DNA of 64,000 nucleotides, taken from NCBI RefSeq assembly GCF_019345525.1, contig NZ_JAHKRA010000001.1:1-64000 (forward strand), read 5' to 3'. Source of the stretch: Flavobacterium sp. NKUCC04_CG (GTDB lineage Bacteria; Bacteroidota; Bacteroidia; Flavobacteriales; Flavobacteriaceae). Both the position numbers and the translations under genes were made by a program. Below the pieces are notes generated by a model, which worked only from the letters and a program-made list of their open reading frames with translations, was not told where the DNA came from and searched no databases. How positions within the stretch are numbered: the stretch's first letter is position 1; each line of letters starts with the position of its first letter. Shown in pieces: positions 53,296 through 63,230 of the stretch.

Positions 53296-54501
53296 GTGAG
53301 TAGCAAAATTATTGGAAGTATTTTAATTGTTGCCGGAACTGCCATTGGTGGTGGTATGCTAGCCATGCCCATTATATCTGCTGGAGTTGGTTTTGGCGGT
53401 ATCACTATTGTCCTGTTTTTAATTTGGCTTGCCATGTGTTATACCTCGTTGCTGTTTGTAAAAATTTATAAATACAATCCGCACGATGTAGGTTTGAATA
53501 CCCTTACTCAAAAATATTTAGGTAAAACCGGGTCTTTTATAACCGCAGTGAGTATGCTCACGTTGATGTATGCACTTATCTCTGCCTATATTACCGGTGG
53601 TGGTGCCATCATCAGTACCAATCTCAAACTTTGGTGTAACATCTCCATACCCCCCACTATTAGCGCCTTGATTTTTACCCTGCTGTTCGGCGGAATCGTA
53701 TCCTTAGGCACCAAACTAGTGGATTTAACAACCAAATGGATTTTTACGATTAAGCTTATTTTTCTATTGGTGGTTATTGTTGCGTTAATTCCCTTTGTAA
53801 AAGCCGAAAATCTGGCGACTCTCCCCGTAGAACGCGCACTGATTTTTGCTGCTATACCGGTTATTTTTACTTCTTTCGGATTTCATGTCGTGATTCCGAG
53901 TTTGGTATCTTACTTAAAAGGAGATTACAAACAATTGCGATTGGTAATGATTGTTGGAAGCCTTATTCCTTTAGTCATTTATCTAATCTGGGAATTATCT
54001 GTACTTGGAAGTATTGACAACAGTATTTTTCTGTCGATTCTACAAAACAATGCCGGCCTAGAAGGTCTGATCCTTTCGATTAGACAAATTTCTAATGCCC
54101 CAGTAACCAATATAGCTGTTAATGTATTTGCCGCTGCCGCTATATTAACCTCTTTTTTAGGCGTGGCTTTGGCCTTATATGATTACATCAAAGATCTCGG
54201 CAAAAACAACAAATGGATCAGTAATTCCTATGGAAGTATTTCCTTAACTTTTTTACCTTCTTTAGGTTTTGCTATTTACTATCCGGAAGGATTTATCCTG
54301 GCCTTGAGTTATGCCTCTATATCTTTAGTAATCTTGTCGCTTATTTTACCCGTATTGATGCTGATCAAGGCAAAAAAAGCCGCCCAAGAAAAAATTTCAT
54401 TAGGTATGAAAATCAGTTTTTTCGGAATTTTTTTATTATCGATGGTCATTTTTGGAACTCAAGTTTTAATTGCCCTGGGGAAAATACCTAATGTAGGCTA
54501 A
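53296..54501 (+). CDS. Aromatic amino acid permease (HAAAP family, TyrP/Mtr-like)
   Basis: The 401-residue membrane protein (GTG start at 53296) has eleven or so transmembrane segments. It matches the hydroxy/aromatic amino acid permease family: GSILIVAGTAIGGGMLAMPI at the N-terminus, TSFGFHVVIPSLVSYL in the middle and FAAAAILTSFLGVALALYDY further on. It probably imports tyrosine or tryptophan by proton symport. Confidence 0.88.
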   Translation: MSSKIIGSILIVAGTAIGGGMLAMPIISAGVGFGGITIVLFLIWLAMCYTSLLFVKIYKYNPHDVGLNTLTQKYLGKTGSFITAVSMLTLMYALISAYITGGGAIISTNLKLWCNISIPPTISALIFTLLFGGIVSLGTKLVDLTTKWIFTIKLIFLLVVIVALIPFVKAENLATLPVERALIFAAIPVIFTSFGFHVVIPSLVSYLKGDYKQLRLVMIVGSLIPLVIYLIWELSVLGSIDNSIFLSILQNNAGLEGLILSIRQISNAPVTNIAVNVFAAAAILTSFLGVALALYDYIKDLGKNNKWISNSYGSISLTFLPSLGFAIYYPEGFILALSYASISLVILSLILPVLMLIKAKKAAQEKISLGMKISFFGIFLLSMVIFGTQVLIALGKIPNVG

Positions 54502-54516
54502 GATGTGGATAGGTCT

Positions 54517-54668
54517 ATACGCAGATACGCAGATTCACGTATTTGCACATCAGCGTATCTGCGTATCATCATCTAAAGCGTATTCGCCCCAACACGTAAA
54601 AAAAGATAAGCCTTTCAACCGATCTGCATCTACACCTATTTGCATATGTGCCTATCAGCGTAGATGCA
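54517..54668. repeat. Pair of related palindromic repeats
   Basis: ATACGCAGATACGC (54517-54530) and GCGTATCTGCGTAT (54553-54566) form a perfect 14-bp hairpin. About 60 bp on, TGCATCTAC (54625-54633) and GTAGATGCA (54660-54668) form another, with a related inner sequence (atttgca...atcagcgta in both). They lie between two converging genes and could act as bidirectional terminators or belong to a dispersed REP-like family. Confidence 0.75.
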
Positions 54669-54673
54669 TCCCC

Positions 54674-55681
54674 TTATGACATCGCTTGTTTGAATAAACC
54701 AAAACTCTTTAGTCGTGCTTGATGGTCGTAAATAGGACTGGTAATCATCAATTCGTCGATTTCTAGAACGTCGCAAAAGCGTTGAAGATCGGTCTTTACA
54801 CTATCTTTGGTTCCTATAAAACTGCAGGATAATTTTTGATATACCAAATTCTCTTCCTCTTCACTCCAAATTTCATCCATAGAATCTACTGGTTTTTGCA
54901 TGGGTTTACGGTCGTTTCGTATAATTCCCAAAAACATTTGGTACAAAGATGTTGACAAGCGTCTGGCCTCGTCTTGGGTGTCTGCTATCACAGCATTGAC
55001 ACAGGCTAAAAAATAAGGTTCGGTCCATTTTTCGGACGGCTGAAACTCGTTTTTATATATTTGAGAAGCGTGCTGTATTTGTTCGGGTGCAAAATGGCTG
55101 GCAAAAGCATAAGGCAATCCCAATTTTGCCGCCAAATGTGCACTATCGGTACTGGAACCTAAAATCCACAGGGGCACTTCCAATCCGTCACCTGGAAAAG
55201 CACGTACCTTAGCCGCTGCATTATCTTTGGAAAAAAACTGTTGCAATTCCGCTACTTGTTCTGGAAAATAGTTGGCCGATAAGTTGTTGGTTCTACGTAA
55301 GGCCATAGCGGTAAGTCCGTCGGTACCTGGCGCTCTCCCCAATCCCAAATCAATTCTGCCCGGATATAGGGATTCCAAGGTTCCAAACTGTTCTGCGATT
55401 ACCAAAGGCGCGTGATTGGGCAACATAATTCCTCCAGAACCGATGCGGATGGTTTCCGTTCCCTGCGCTAAATATCCAATTAAAACCGCTGTAGCCGAAC
55501 TGGCTATATAGGGCATGTTGTGATGTTCTGCCACCCAAAAACGCTTATACCCTAAGGCTTCTACATGTTGGGCCAACAACAAGCTGTTGTTTAAGGTTTG
55601 CTTTGTACTTATATCTACGCCTATTACGGCCAAATCCAATACCGATACCGGAATATCTTGAAGGGGTTTATATCTTTTCAT
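54674..55681 (-). CDS. LLM-class flavin-dependent monooxygenase (luciferase-like)
   Basis: A 335-residue luciferase-like TIM-barrel protein. Motifs of the YhbW/MsnO8 group are [77 protein letters not shown] and [20 protein letters not shown]. Such proteins use reduced FMN from a partner reductase. The substrate is unknown. The gene stands alone and converges with the permease gene. Confidence 0.9.
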   Translation of the reverse strand: MKRYKPLQDIPVSVLDLAVIGVDISTKQTLNNSLLLAQHVEALGYKRFWVAEHHNMPYIASSATAVLIGYLAQGTETIRIGSGGIMLPNHAPLVIAEQFGTLESLYPGRIDLGLGRAPGTDGLTAMALRRTNNLSANYFPEQVAELQQFFSKDNAAAKVRAFPGDGLEVPLWILGSSTDSAHLAAKLGLPYAFASHFAPEQIQHASQIYKNEFQPSEKWTEPYFLACVNAVIADTQDEARRLSTSLYQMFLGIIRNDRKPMQKPVDSMDEIWSEEEENLVYQKLSCSFIGTKDSVKTDLQRFCDVLEIDELMITSPIYDHQARLKSFGLFKQAMS

Positions 55682-55871
55682 CTATTTTACATCTATATTT
55701 TCAACACTTAAAGATACAAAAAAAACCACACTTCTAAGAACTGGCTTTGTCGGGAATGCTTCTAAATCTGCGCGTTTTTTACTAGCTAATGAAAAAACAA
55801 TCTAAGTTGTTAAATGCTTCTTTTTTCTATAGACTAAGCATGAATTCGCAGCTACTTTGACACTCCCCTTT

Positions 55872-56687
55872 TTACTTATCTAAGGTGCGCAAAGCTCTTT
55901 TAACAATGTATTGGGTTGCGGGAACATGGGATTCTTGGCTCCATCTCGCGCATAAATTTCTTACAAATTCGGGCTGGGATTTACTCGCATCATTCAACCA
56001 ATTAGCCACGCTGTTTTGTACATATAAAGAGGGATCTGCCCTTAAAACTTCTAATATAGGCAAAGCTTGCTCCGGATGATTTTTTAAGGCTACTATGGTT
56101 GACGTCCAAACTCCTTTAGGACGGGTCACCTCTGTAATAAATCTACGAATACGCTCGTCGGAATCGCCTGTCCAACCCAACAAATAAAGCAAAACCTCAT
56201 CGAGCTGTTTGACGAGTTCTGGTCGTAATGCCATCCAAATAATCTCTCTAACTCCAAAATGAGGGTCTGCAATTAGAAAACGTGCTTCCTCTAATCGATG
56301 CTGTATACTTAGGTCTTTTTGCAAAGCGATGATATAACAGGCATAACATCGGATACTATCCGATGAATGAGCACACAACGCGGTGTACAGTTGATCTAAG
56401 ATTTGATTTTCAAAAGCATGTTGATACAGAAATTCACCAATTGCAGCAACGCTTTTCATTGTTGAAGGTTTTGCCAAGCCGTCTATAACAGCGATGATAT
56501 CGGGTATGATTGCCTCCAAACCCAATTGAGGAAAAGTACTGCGAACCAATTCCCTATGATTAACTGCCGACCATTCTACCAAGTTTACGGACTCTATAAG
56601 ACCTTGATTTAATAAGCTCACAACAGCTTCAGGAATCAATTCAGCCTTTATAGCACCTTTACGATTCAAAATTTCCAAGTGTTTCAT
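55872..56687 (-). CDS. HEAT-repeat DNA alkylation repair protein (AlkC/AlkD-like)
   Basis: The 271-residue protein is almost entirely helical with HEAT-type repeats (IRCYACYIIALQKDL, FGVREIIWMALRPELV, ERIRRFITEVTRPKGVW, DPSLYVQNSVANWLNDASKS). The motif FGVREIIW followed by RRFITEVTRPKGVW is typical of the AlkD superfamily; the WGLNPN-like catalytic loop is not obvious. AlkD-type glycosylases remove alkylated purines by electrostatic capture. Substrate and activity are unknown. Confidence 0.82.
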   Translation of the reverse strand: MKHLEILNRKGAIKAELIPEAVVSLLNQGLIESVNLVEWSAVNHRELVRSTFPQLGLEAIIPDIIAVIDGLAKPSTMKSVAAIGEFLYQHAFENQILDQLYTALCAHSSDSIRCYACYIIALQKDLSIQHRLEEARFLIADPHFGVREIIWMALRPELVKQLDEVLLYLLGWTGDSDERIRRFITEVTRPKGVWTSTIVALKNHPEQALPILEVLRADPSLYVQNSVANWLNDASKSQPEFVRNLCARWSQESHVPATQYIVKRALRTLDK

Positions 56688-56998
56688 TTCTTTTTTCCTT
56701 AATGATTACATGCTAATTTGCAAAAAAAGTCATTATAAATCAATTCATTCATGTCCTACAACAACTTCTTCTTAATTTTATATTTACTGCCCTCTAGGTT
56801 AGCGCTTAACACCTATTTCGTTGCGAAAAAAGCACTTCATGTCGATTTATTATGTGCCAAATTTCATGTTTATCATTTTTTGCAATCAAATTCAACACGA
56901 TATAACAAATTGTTTAGTTAAATTTTAACATTATATTTCAAATGAATTATTTTAATTATATATTTATCCCCTATTTTAAATTTATAAAACACTTTGGC
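56688..56998. other. Divergent region between AlkD-like gene and lipoprotein
   Basis: This 311-bp AT-rich region holds the promoters of both divergent genes. No other signal was seen. Confidence 0.45.
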
Positions 56999-57433
56999 AT
57001 GAAAAAAACGATATTCCTCTTTGCATTTATTTCTACCTTGTTGATGGGCTGTTCTAAGGATGATGATTCCAATTCCGCAGATAAGTACATGGCTTTTATT
57101 ACTGTCAAAGACGAATTGGGAAAAAACATACCCAATACAACAATTTATGCCTTGAGCGACTATACTTGGCAAGCCAACAATGAAAAAACAGATTTTGCAG
57201 AATGGACCAATATCACCGATAAAAAAGGACATACCGTTTTTAAAGATTTAAACGACGATTTACTGAAGGTGTACAAAGAGGGAATAGCTCAATTTCCAGT
57301 AGAATTTCAACCAAAAACAGATTATAAAGAAGGAATTTTTCGCTTTGTCATTAAGCATCAGGATCAAGATTTTATCACTAAAGTGATTTTCGAAAAAGGC
57401 GAGCAAAGACACTTTGTTATTATCTTAAAATAA
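56999..57433 (+). CDS. Hypothetical lipoprotein
   Basis: The 144-residue protein starts MKKTIFLFAFISTLLMGCSK, with lipobox LMGC. The start at 56999 is chosen since an upstream ATG at 56942 would lengthen the signal peptide by 19 residues. After DDDSNS, an acidic linker, comes a beta-type domain (YMAFITVKDELGKNIPNTTI, HFVIILK at the end), perhaps Ig-like. Function is unknown. It is followed by a terminator at 57441-57473. Confidence 0.75.
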   Translation: MKKTIFLFAFISTLLMGCSKDDDSNSADKYMAFITVKDELGKNIPNTTIYALSDYTWQANNEKTDFAEWTNITDKKGHTVFKDLNDDLLKVYKEGIAQFPVEFQPKTDYKEGIFRFVIKHQDQDFITKVIFEKGEQRHFVIILK

Positions 57434-57440
57434 TACAGCA

Positions 57441-57473
57441 AACACCAAAGGCTACAAAATAGCGTTTGGTGTT
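57441..57473. terminator. Bidirectional terminator
   Basis: AACACCAAA (57441-57449) pairs with TTTGGTGTT (57465-57473). The plus strand has nine T after the stem, and the minus strand is less T-rich; it lies between the converging lipoprotein and TPR genes. Confidence 0.78.
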
Positions 57474-57483
57474 TTTTTTTATA

Positions 57484-59871
57484 CTATCTTTCTATTTTAT
57501 GATTGTGTACCAAGTTCGTAACCCAAAGATTCCATAAATACTGTGCTTTTCTTTGGTAGTATTCCGATTCCAAATCAAAATCTATCGGTATGGCTTGTTC
57601 TTCATTTTCTTTAAAATGGTAAAACAACACATACATTTTACTTCTTTGTTTAGTCTTAGCACCTACACCAAAAAATCCTTTGGATGTTTCTACCCATTCC
57701 ACCAGGTTAAAACGGATGGTAACATTTGGTTCTAAGAAATAAAAATCCAACATGGAATCATGGGTTTGTTCGTCAGGCACTTCCCGTTGCGTTCTGCCAA
57801 TAAAATGAATATGAATATTATCTTCTATCCAGGATTCTGCTTCCAGTTCTCCCGTCTCAACAAATAAATCAATGAGTTGCTTTAAGTAGAGCTCATGAGG
57901 TTTGCTTTTATCTGTAATAGAAAAATCAAAGACCTTATCCTGTCTCTGTCTATAAAAATCTCTAATTTTTTTTGCTTTAAGGCTGTCTGCTTCTCTGTCA
58001 AATTCGCTTGGAATATCTTTTAGGGTGGATTTAAATTCTTCCATATCCCCATATTTTTCAGCCATTTTACCAAAGTACTGTTGTGCCGTATCCAAATCAC
58101 CTAATTTATAATAGGCCCAACCCAAATTGTACCACCAATACAAATAGGCTCTTTCTTCTTCCATTTTAATATAAATAGATTCCTGAAAAAAGGCATTGAT
58201 TAAATCTATGGATTTTCGATAGTCTTTCTTTTCATATCGGACAAATGTAATATACTCCAATGCGAAATTAATCATGTCATTTACTTGATCTTCATCCTCA
58301 TTGTTCGTTTGTTCAAAGCCGTTTTTAACTTCGTTATAAAAAGCTTCTACCCTTTCCAAATCGTCGATTTGCTGAAAGGCTTTTAGTCGATTAAATTGCA
58401 CGTTAAACCACGAATCCGTATAGGGTTCATAGTAGGTAAGCAACTGTATTGAAAAAGCTTCTAACTGCTCCAAATCGTTGGCCATTTTACTGATAGCAAT
58501 ACCACTGGCTAAATTTTCCCAAAACGGAGCTAATTCATAACCTCTTTTATGTAGGCCTATGGCGAATTTGGCTTGATCCATATCAAGCACTTTATCTTCC
58601 CTTAACTCGATCAAAGTTTTAATAACTACTCCTAGATTATTACATAACAGTGCAAATTCGTAGACACTATTATTATTTGCAGTTCCTATACCGTGAGTGA
58701 AATAATCGTCGTAGGCTGCATAAGCTTTCCTCCCATAAAATTCAGCGAGTTCATAAAAATATACAGCTTTATCCCTTTCGCCATGTTCGGCTAAATCTGT
58801 AGCCTTTTCCAATAATGCTACATGGACGGCATAGCCATTAAAGCCATCTAATTCGATGGGATAATCAAAGTGCTCCAAAGTCAACTTAAGCTTATCACAA
58901 AGTATAATGTAGGTACTGGCTAATGAATCCGAGATCTGCTGTACCATATGATAATATTGCGTATAGCCTTCGTAAGCTTTTTTGCTGTTTTTTTCTATCA
59001 ACAAATAATGACTCCCGTACATTCTCCAAGCTAATTGATTCGACGGATTTTGATCGATCTCTGTCAAAATCAAAGGCAAAAACTTCTGCCCCCATTCTTT
59101 TACAGTAGCCACACCAAATTCCGTATGAAATTCCATTCCGATATTAAAAAACAACCGAAATAGATTCCAATGATTATGCAACAAACCACGATCAAATAAT
59201 TCTTGTATTTCTTTTGCAAAAACGATATTGGCCTCACCAGGATAGTAGGTTTTATAAGCATCTAACAATAAAAAAGCCTCATCAAATCGGTGTAGTTTTA
59301 GCAAAAGCCGGCCGCCGTGATAACTTTGATAGAAATGGTTTGGCGTGTGTTGATGCGACAGCAAATAGTAATCTGCCGCGCTATCTTCTTTGTCCAATTG
59401 TTCATAAATCGTTGCTAAACGATAATAAGTATCGCCAAATTCCGTATCTTGAAAAGAACGTTTGTTTTGAATTTGAGAGATTTCAATCAGTTTATCTTCC
59501 AAAGCTACAATTGCACGATCCTTCATTTCCAATTTCTCAGAGTATATCCAAGCTTTCCAATCGTATGCTTCTACTTTTTGTTCGCGATCTGTTGTACTAT
59601 CTAAAATTTGCTCGGTGGTATTCAACATTACCGAAATATCATTAAAGTAGGGACCGTTAAATATTTTAACCTTCCAAAACAAGGCTTCCAACTGCTTTGC
59701 ATCATTGGACAACACTTCTTCTATGGCCACAAGTATCTGTTCCGAAAGGAGTTGGTTTTGATTAAAAATCAATACCTTTTCCTCATCAGACACTAGTGTA
59801 TCCTCTTCTAAAAATTGAAGCTGACTATATAAATCTTTAACCTCTGCTAGTTTGAGTTGTACCTCACTCAT
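57484..59871 (-). CDS. Large TPR-repeat protein of unknown function
   Basis: The 795-residue protein has no signal peptide or membrane segment and consists of helical TPR/SEL-like repeats across about residues 60-640 (EDSAADYYLLSHQHTPNHFY, FYELAEFYGRKAYAAYDDYF, YWWYNLGWAYYKLGDLDTAQ, QQYFGKMAEKYGDMEEFKST). The last 130 residues (ELEAESWIEDNIHIHFIGRT, QRKAQYLWNLWVTNLVHNHK) form a separate domain of mixed strands. It is likely a cytoplasmic scaffold for protein interactions. No family is recognised beyond TPR. Confidence 0.78.
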   Translation of the reverse strand: MSEVQLKLAEVKDLYSQLQFLEEDTLVSDEEKVLIFNQNQLLSEQILVAIEEVLSNDAKQLEALFWKVKIFNGPYFNDISVMLNTTEQILDSTTDREQKVEAYDWKAWIYSEKLEMKDRAIVALEDKLIEISQIQNKRSFQDTEFGDTYYRLATIYEQLDKEDSAADYYLLSHQHTPNHFYQSYHGGRLLLKLHRFDEAFLLLDAYKTYYPGEANIVFAKEIQELFDRGLLHNHWNLFRLFFNIGMEFHTEFGVATVKEWGQKFLPLILTEIDQNPSNQLAWRMYGSHYLLIEKNSKKAYEGYTQYYHMVQQISDSLASTYIILCDKLKLTLEHFDYPIELDGFNGYAVHVALLEKATDLAEHGERDKAVYFYELAEFYGRKAYAAYDDYFTHGIGTANNNSVYEFALLCNNLGVVIKTLIELREDKVLDMDQAKFAIGLHKRGYELAPFWENLASGIAISKMANDLEQLEAFSIQLLTYYEPYTDSWFNVQFNRLKAFQQIDDLERVEAFYNEVKNGFEQTNNEDEDQVNDMINFALEYITFVRYEKKDYRKSIDLINAFFQESIYIKMEEERAYLYWWYNLGWAYYKLGDLDTAQQYFGKMAEKYGDMEEFKSTLKDIPSEFDREADSLKAKKIRDFYRQRQDKVFDFSITDKSKPHELYLKQLIDLFVETGELEAESWIEDNIHIHFIGRTQREVPDEQTHDSMLDFYFLEPNVTIRFNLVEWVETSKGFFGVGAKTKQRSKMYVLFYHFKENEEQAIPIDFDLESEYYQRKAQYLWNLWVTNLVHNHKIER

Positions 59872-59981
59872 AATGGTTAATTCGTTTTTAAATGTTTATA
59901 AAAAACTAAGTGAAAAAAAAAATCAAGTATAAAGATAATATATAAATTTCACATGATACTTTTTTAAAAAAAAACATAAAA

Positions 59982-60002
59982 AAACAGGCAGTACGCCTGT
60001 TT
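59982..60002 (-). terminator. Terminator of the antiporter gene
   Basis: AAACAGGC / GCCTGTTT forms an 8-bp stem with a 5-nt loop, followed by T residues on the minus strand. It lies about 50 bp after the antiporter stop. Confidence 0.8.
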
Positions 60003-60048
60003 TAATTTCTTATTCACTTGTTTTTAACACTGTTTCTCAGTAATTCTA

Positions 60049-61170
60049 TTATGGCACTACCGTAGTAAACAAATAGGTCGCAAACAAAACAAGTAATACC
60101 ACACCTTGTTGAATATTGGTACGACCCGAGTTTAAGGACAGGTATACGGTGAACAATGATAATCCCAAGAGTAAGGTGGATTTGGCATCAATTCCCAAAC
60201 CGACAGTCATACCAGTAAAGTACGAGACTACTGCTACAGCAGGGATGGTTAATCCAATGGATGCCAAGGCAGATCCCAAGGCTAAATTAAGACTGGTTTG
60301 TAGTCTATTTTTTCGCGCAGCCTTATAAGCAGCAAGTCCTTCTGGCAATAAAATAACCGTTGCAATGATGATACCAACTAAAGATTTTGGTGCCCCAATT
60401 TCGATGACAAAAGCTTCGATAGTCGGTGATAATGTTTTGGAAAGCAACACCACAGCAACCAAAGCAATCAATAACAAAACCAAAGCAAAAACAGTGGTTA
60501 TGCTGTTGGGAGGAGCCACATGCAACTCTGAAGACTCGTCAGAACTCTCCGTTTCTTCTGGTAAAAAGTAATTGCGGTGTCTGATGGTTTGTACCGAAAT
60601 AAATCCACCATATAAAATAAGTGAAATGATGGCCACAAATATCAATTGACTGTTGGAATAACTATTTCCCGCTAAGGTGGTTGTATAGTTTGGTAAAACC
60701 AAAGTTAGCACGGCAATGGCAATTAAGGTAATTAAGGCACTACTAACTCCTTGCTTGATAAAATTTTGTTCGCGATAACGCACGCCACCTACCAAAAGAC
60801 AAATACCTATAATACCCGTTAATATGATCATAATTGCTGCAAAAACCGTATCCCGCGCGAGATAAGACGGATGCTCATTTCCTTCTGAAAGCATAATGGA
60901 AACAATAAGAGAAACCTCAATGACCGTAATAGCCAAAGCTAAAATAATGGTTCCAAAGGGCTCTCCAACTTTGTGAGCCACAACTTCAGCATGGTGAACA
61001 GCTGCTAATACAGCTGCGATTAATGCCACTCCCAGTGTTATCAAAAACAAACTAGATTCTGGAAAAAACCCTTTTATACTGATTAAAAATAAGGCTAATA
61101 TAGGACATAGGATGGTCCAAATTGGTAAGTCAATTTTAAAGTTCCTACATAAAAAGTTTTTTGTCTGCAT
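60049..61170 (-). CDS. chaA: ChaA-like sodium or calcium/proton antiporter
   Basis: A 373-residue membrane protein with about eleven transmembrane segments. Characteristic CaCA-family repeats are AVHHAEVVAHKVGEPFGTII, ILALAITVIEVSLIVSIMLS (first alpha repeat) and IGAPKSLVGIIIATVILLPE with GLAAYKAARKNRLQTSLNLA (second alpha repeat). ChaA expels Na+ or Ca2+ in exchange for H+. A TAnnTTTG-like box (TATTTTTG, 61211-61218) lies on the minus strand about 45 bp upstream. Confidence 0.9.
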   Translation of the reverse strand: MQTKNFLCRNFKIDLPIWTILCPILALFLISIKGFFPESSLFLITLGVALIAAVLAAVHHAEVVAHKVGEPFGTIILALAITVIEVSLIVSIMLSEGNEHPSYLARDTVFAAIMIILTGIIGICLLVGGVRYREQNFIKQGVSSALITLIAIAVLTLVLPNYTTTLAGNSYSNSQLIFVAIISLILYGGFISVQTIRHRNYFLPEETESSDESSELHVAPPNSITTVFALVLLLIALVAVVLLSKTLSPTIEAFVIEIGAPKSLVGIIIATVILLPEGLAAYKAARKNRLQTSLNLALGSALASIGLTIPAVAVVSYFTGMTVGLGIDAKSTLLLGLSLFTVYLSLNSGRTNIQQGVVLLVLFATYLFTTVVP

Positions 61171-61475
61171 ATAGATAAGTTAAGTTAAGGGGATGATATT
61201 GTATAAAAAACAAAAATAACATTATTTACTAGAAAACCAGCATTTAAATCGTATTTCATTTCATTTTACAACACAAAAAGCTTTAAATTTAACTTTTTTA
61301 AGCACATTTGACAATTTCTTAATATAAAAAAACAGGAGAACCCCATAAATGAAATAAAATTCAACTATTTATCGACTGCTCCTAGGAATGGATCTGCTTT
61401 TTTTATTAAATATTTAAGATTTCACCGCGTTAATTACGTTAATCAAAATAAACCGTTCTTAAAATAAGCTTGGAC
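61171..61475. other. Intergenic region upstream of chaA
   Basis: This 305-bp AT-rich region holds the candidate chaA -7 element and probably the end of the S41-like transcript. No other feature was recognised. Confidence 0.4.
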
Positions 61476-63116
61476 CTATGGCGTCTCCGTTTTTTGCACA
61501 AGCCTAAGAATTTTCTCTATAACTTCTTTTCTATCGTCAGAAGTAGCTCCTAAATCTAAAAGCAGATCCGGCTGAATTCCCTTTTGCTGTATATCTGTAC
61601 CGTCAACATTTTGCACACCTATTCCTGGAAAGAAGGCATTTACATCACCTGGAAGTACTATTTTTGTCAGGTAACCTAAGGTACCGGAACTATGACTCCC
61701 TATCGTTACCATACGATCACTTCCCTTTAGAAGTAGCGCTAATAATTCTGCCTGCCCCCTTGTTTTCTCATTGATTAAGACATAGGTAGTCCCTCTAAAA
61801 AATCGTTTAACCGCAGGGATTTCATTTTTTTTGGGTACGGTATTAAAGTTTCCGATATAGCGGCTGTTAGGTTCAACCATTTGTGCGAAAATTTTGCTTC
61901 GCGGAACCAAGTAGTCGCCCAGTTTTAAACCCGATGGCAATTGGTAATCGCGTAAATCCAGAATCAGATAACGCCTGGTAGCCGAAGCAGCTTGAAATGC
62001 ATTGATTTGATTGTAATCCAATTCCGAAGCCTTTAACCAAATGATTTTATCATCGACAATATCCCACGCATTATCGGCTTCACTTTTGTCTTTATCCCAG
62101 TAGAAGTCAACTACAGCATATCTTTTTTGAACAATTTTGGAGGTTTCACCAGATCGACGTATTGTCAAATCAACCTGATCTTCTACTCCATTCAGTAAGG
62201 TAGCTGCAACGGAAACCATGAGACTTTGAGGATTGGAATTAGACATCCAAACGCCATATTCGTCCACTAAGGTCTGAATAGGCTTCCCCGCTACTTCCAA
62301 AATCTCGTCGCCCAATTGCAAACTCCCCAAATGGGCCAAAGAATCGTTTTCAAATTCAACTACTTTCCACTTTTGATCAACATACTCTAGCTTAAAGGGA
62401 ATCTTTTTCTTTCCAATTTTATCGAATATCAAATCTGAAGCGATAAAAGCACTGCTATGAGCTAAATCTTTATTCATTTTTAAAAAACATTCTTGATAAG
62501 CTGTAGCTGAGGCAGCCGATGCAAAATCAGGTAACATTTCCGTTAAAACATCCTGCCATTTCACTGCCATTAAATGCTTATACGGATAAAAATAATTAAT
62601 CGCATTCCAGTATCTCGCCAAGGCCAAAATGCGTTGTGATTTATTGGGCAATGCCGCCGAGGTTATTAGTCGCTCATTGTTAAATAATGGAAGTTGGGTT
62701 TTTTGATGAAATTGAACAAAATAATTTTTACCCAAATTTCTGTTTTGCAAAATATAGTGCAACTGGTTTTTGATATCGTCATTTAAAGGAATCTCGTTGA
62801 TCCAATCCAGCACCACATTACCGGCATAAGCAGTTGTTTTTACAGCACTACACTCCAAACAAGGTTTTGGCGTTTTTAGCTTAGCTAGCCAGTCGATATA
62901 TATTTTATTCTGTTGATCTACTGTAGTCGTGTTTTGAATTTCTTGCCATTTTTCGACAAATTCCATATCCCAATCCACCACCCCAGTTGCTACTTGAGGA
63001 TGGTTGTATTTTAGAAAACCCCAAACTTGAATTAAAGTCTCTATTTTATTATTATTATCTTGAGCCCAAGAAGTCGTACCCAAGAAGATTAGCAAAAAAA
63101 CTATTTTTAATTTCAT
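61476..63116 (-). CDS. S41-family peptidase-like protein, catalytic serine apparently replaced
   Basis: The 546-residue protein has a signal peptide (MKLKIVFLLIFLGTTSWAQD), a helical region (LARYWNAINYFYPYKHLMAV), a PDZ-like domain near 250-320 (LGSLQLGDEILEVAGKPIQT) and the S41 protease domain near 360-540 (YLILDLRDYQ, TYVLINEKTRGQAELLALLL, IGSHSSGTLGYLTKIVLPGD). In related flavobacterial proteins the active-site segment reads TxSQAE with the serine as nucleophile; here it is TRGQAE with G454. It may therefore be a non-catalytic scaffold or receptor, or the true serine may lie elsewhere. It is located in the periplasm. Confidence 0.82.
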   Translation of the reverse strand: MKLKIVFLLIFLGTTSWAQDNNNKIETLIQVWGFLKYNHPQVATGVVDWDMEFVEKWQEIQNTTTVDQQNKIYIDWLAKLKTPKPCLECSAVKTTAYAGNVVLDWINEIPLNDDIKNQLHYILQNRNLGKNYFVQFHQKTQLPLFNNERLITSAALPNKSQRILALARYWNAINYFYPYKHLMAVKWQDVLTEMLPDFASAASATAYQECFLKMNKDLAHSSAFIASDLIFDKIGKKKIPFKLEYVDQKWKVVEFENDSLAHLGSLQLGDEILEVAGKPIQTLVDEYGVWMSNSNPQSLMVSVAATLLNGVEDQVDLTIRRSGETSKIVQKRYAVVDFYWDKDKSEADNAWDIVDDKIIWLKASELDYNQINAFQAASATRRYLILDLRDYQLPSGLKLGDYLVPRSKIFAQMVEPNSRYIGNFNTVPKKNEIPAVKRFFRGTTYVLINEKTRGQAELLALLLKGSDRMVTIGSHSSGTLGYLTKIVLPGDVNAFFPGIGVQNVDGTDIQQKGIQPDLLLDLGATSDDRKEVIEKILRLVQKTETP

Positions 63117-63230
63117 AAGTGGAATGAGTATTCTCTTTTAAAGTCTTTTGGTAAGGTGTACTACTACATACATATTAATACTACCTCTTTTTAGGTCGTC
63201 AAAGATTAGGAATCGCTTTTAAAGCCTTGT

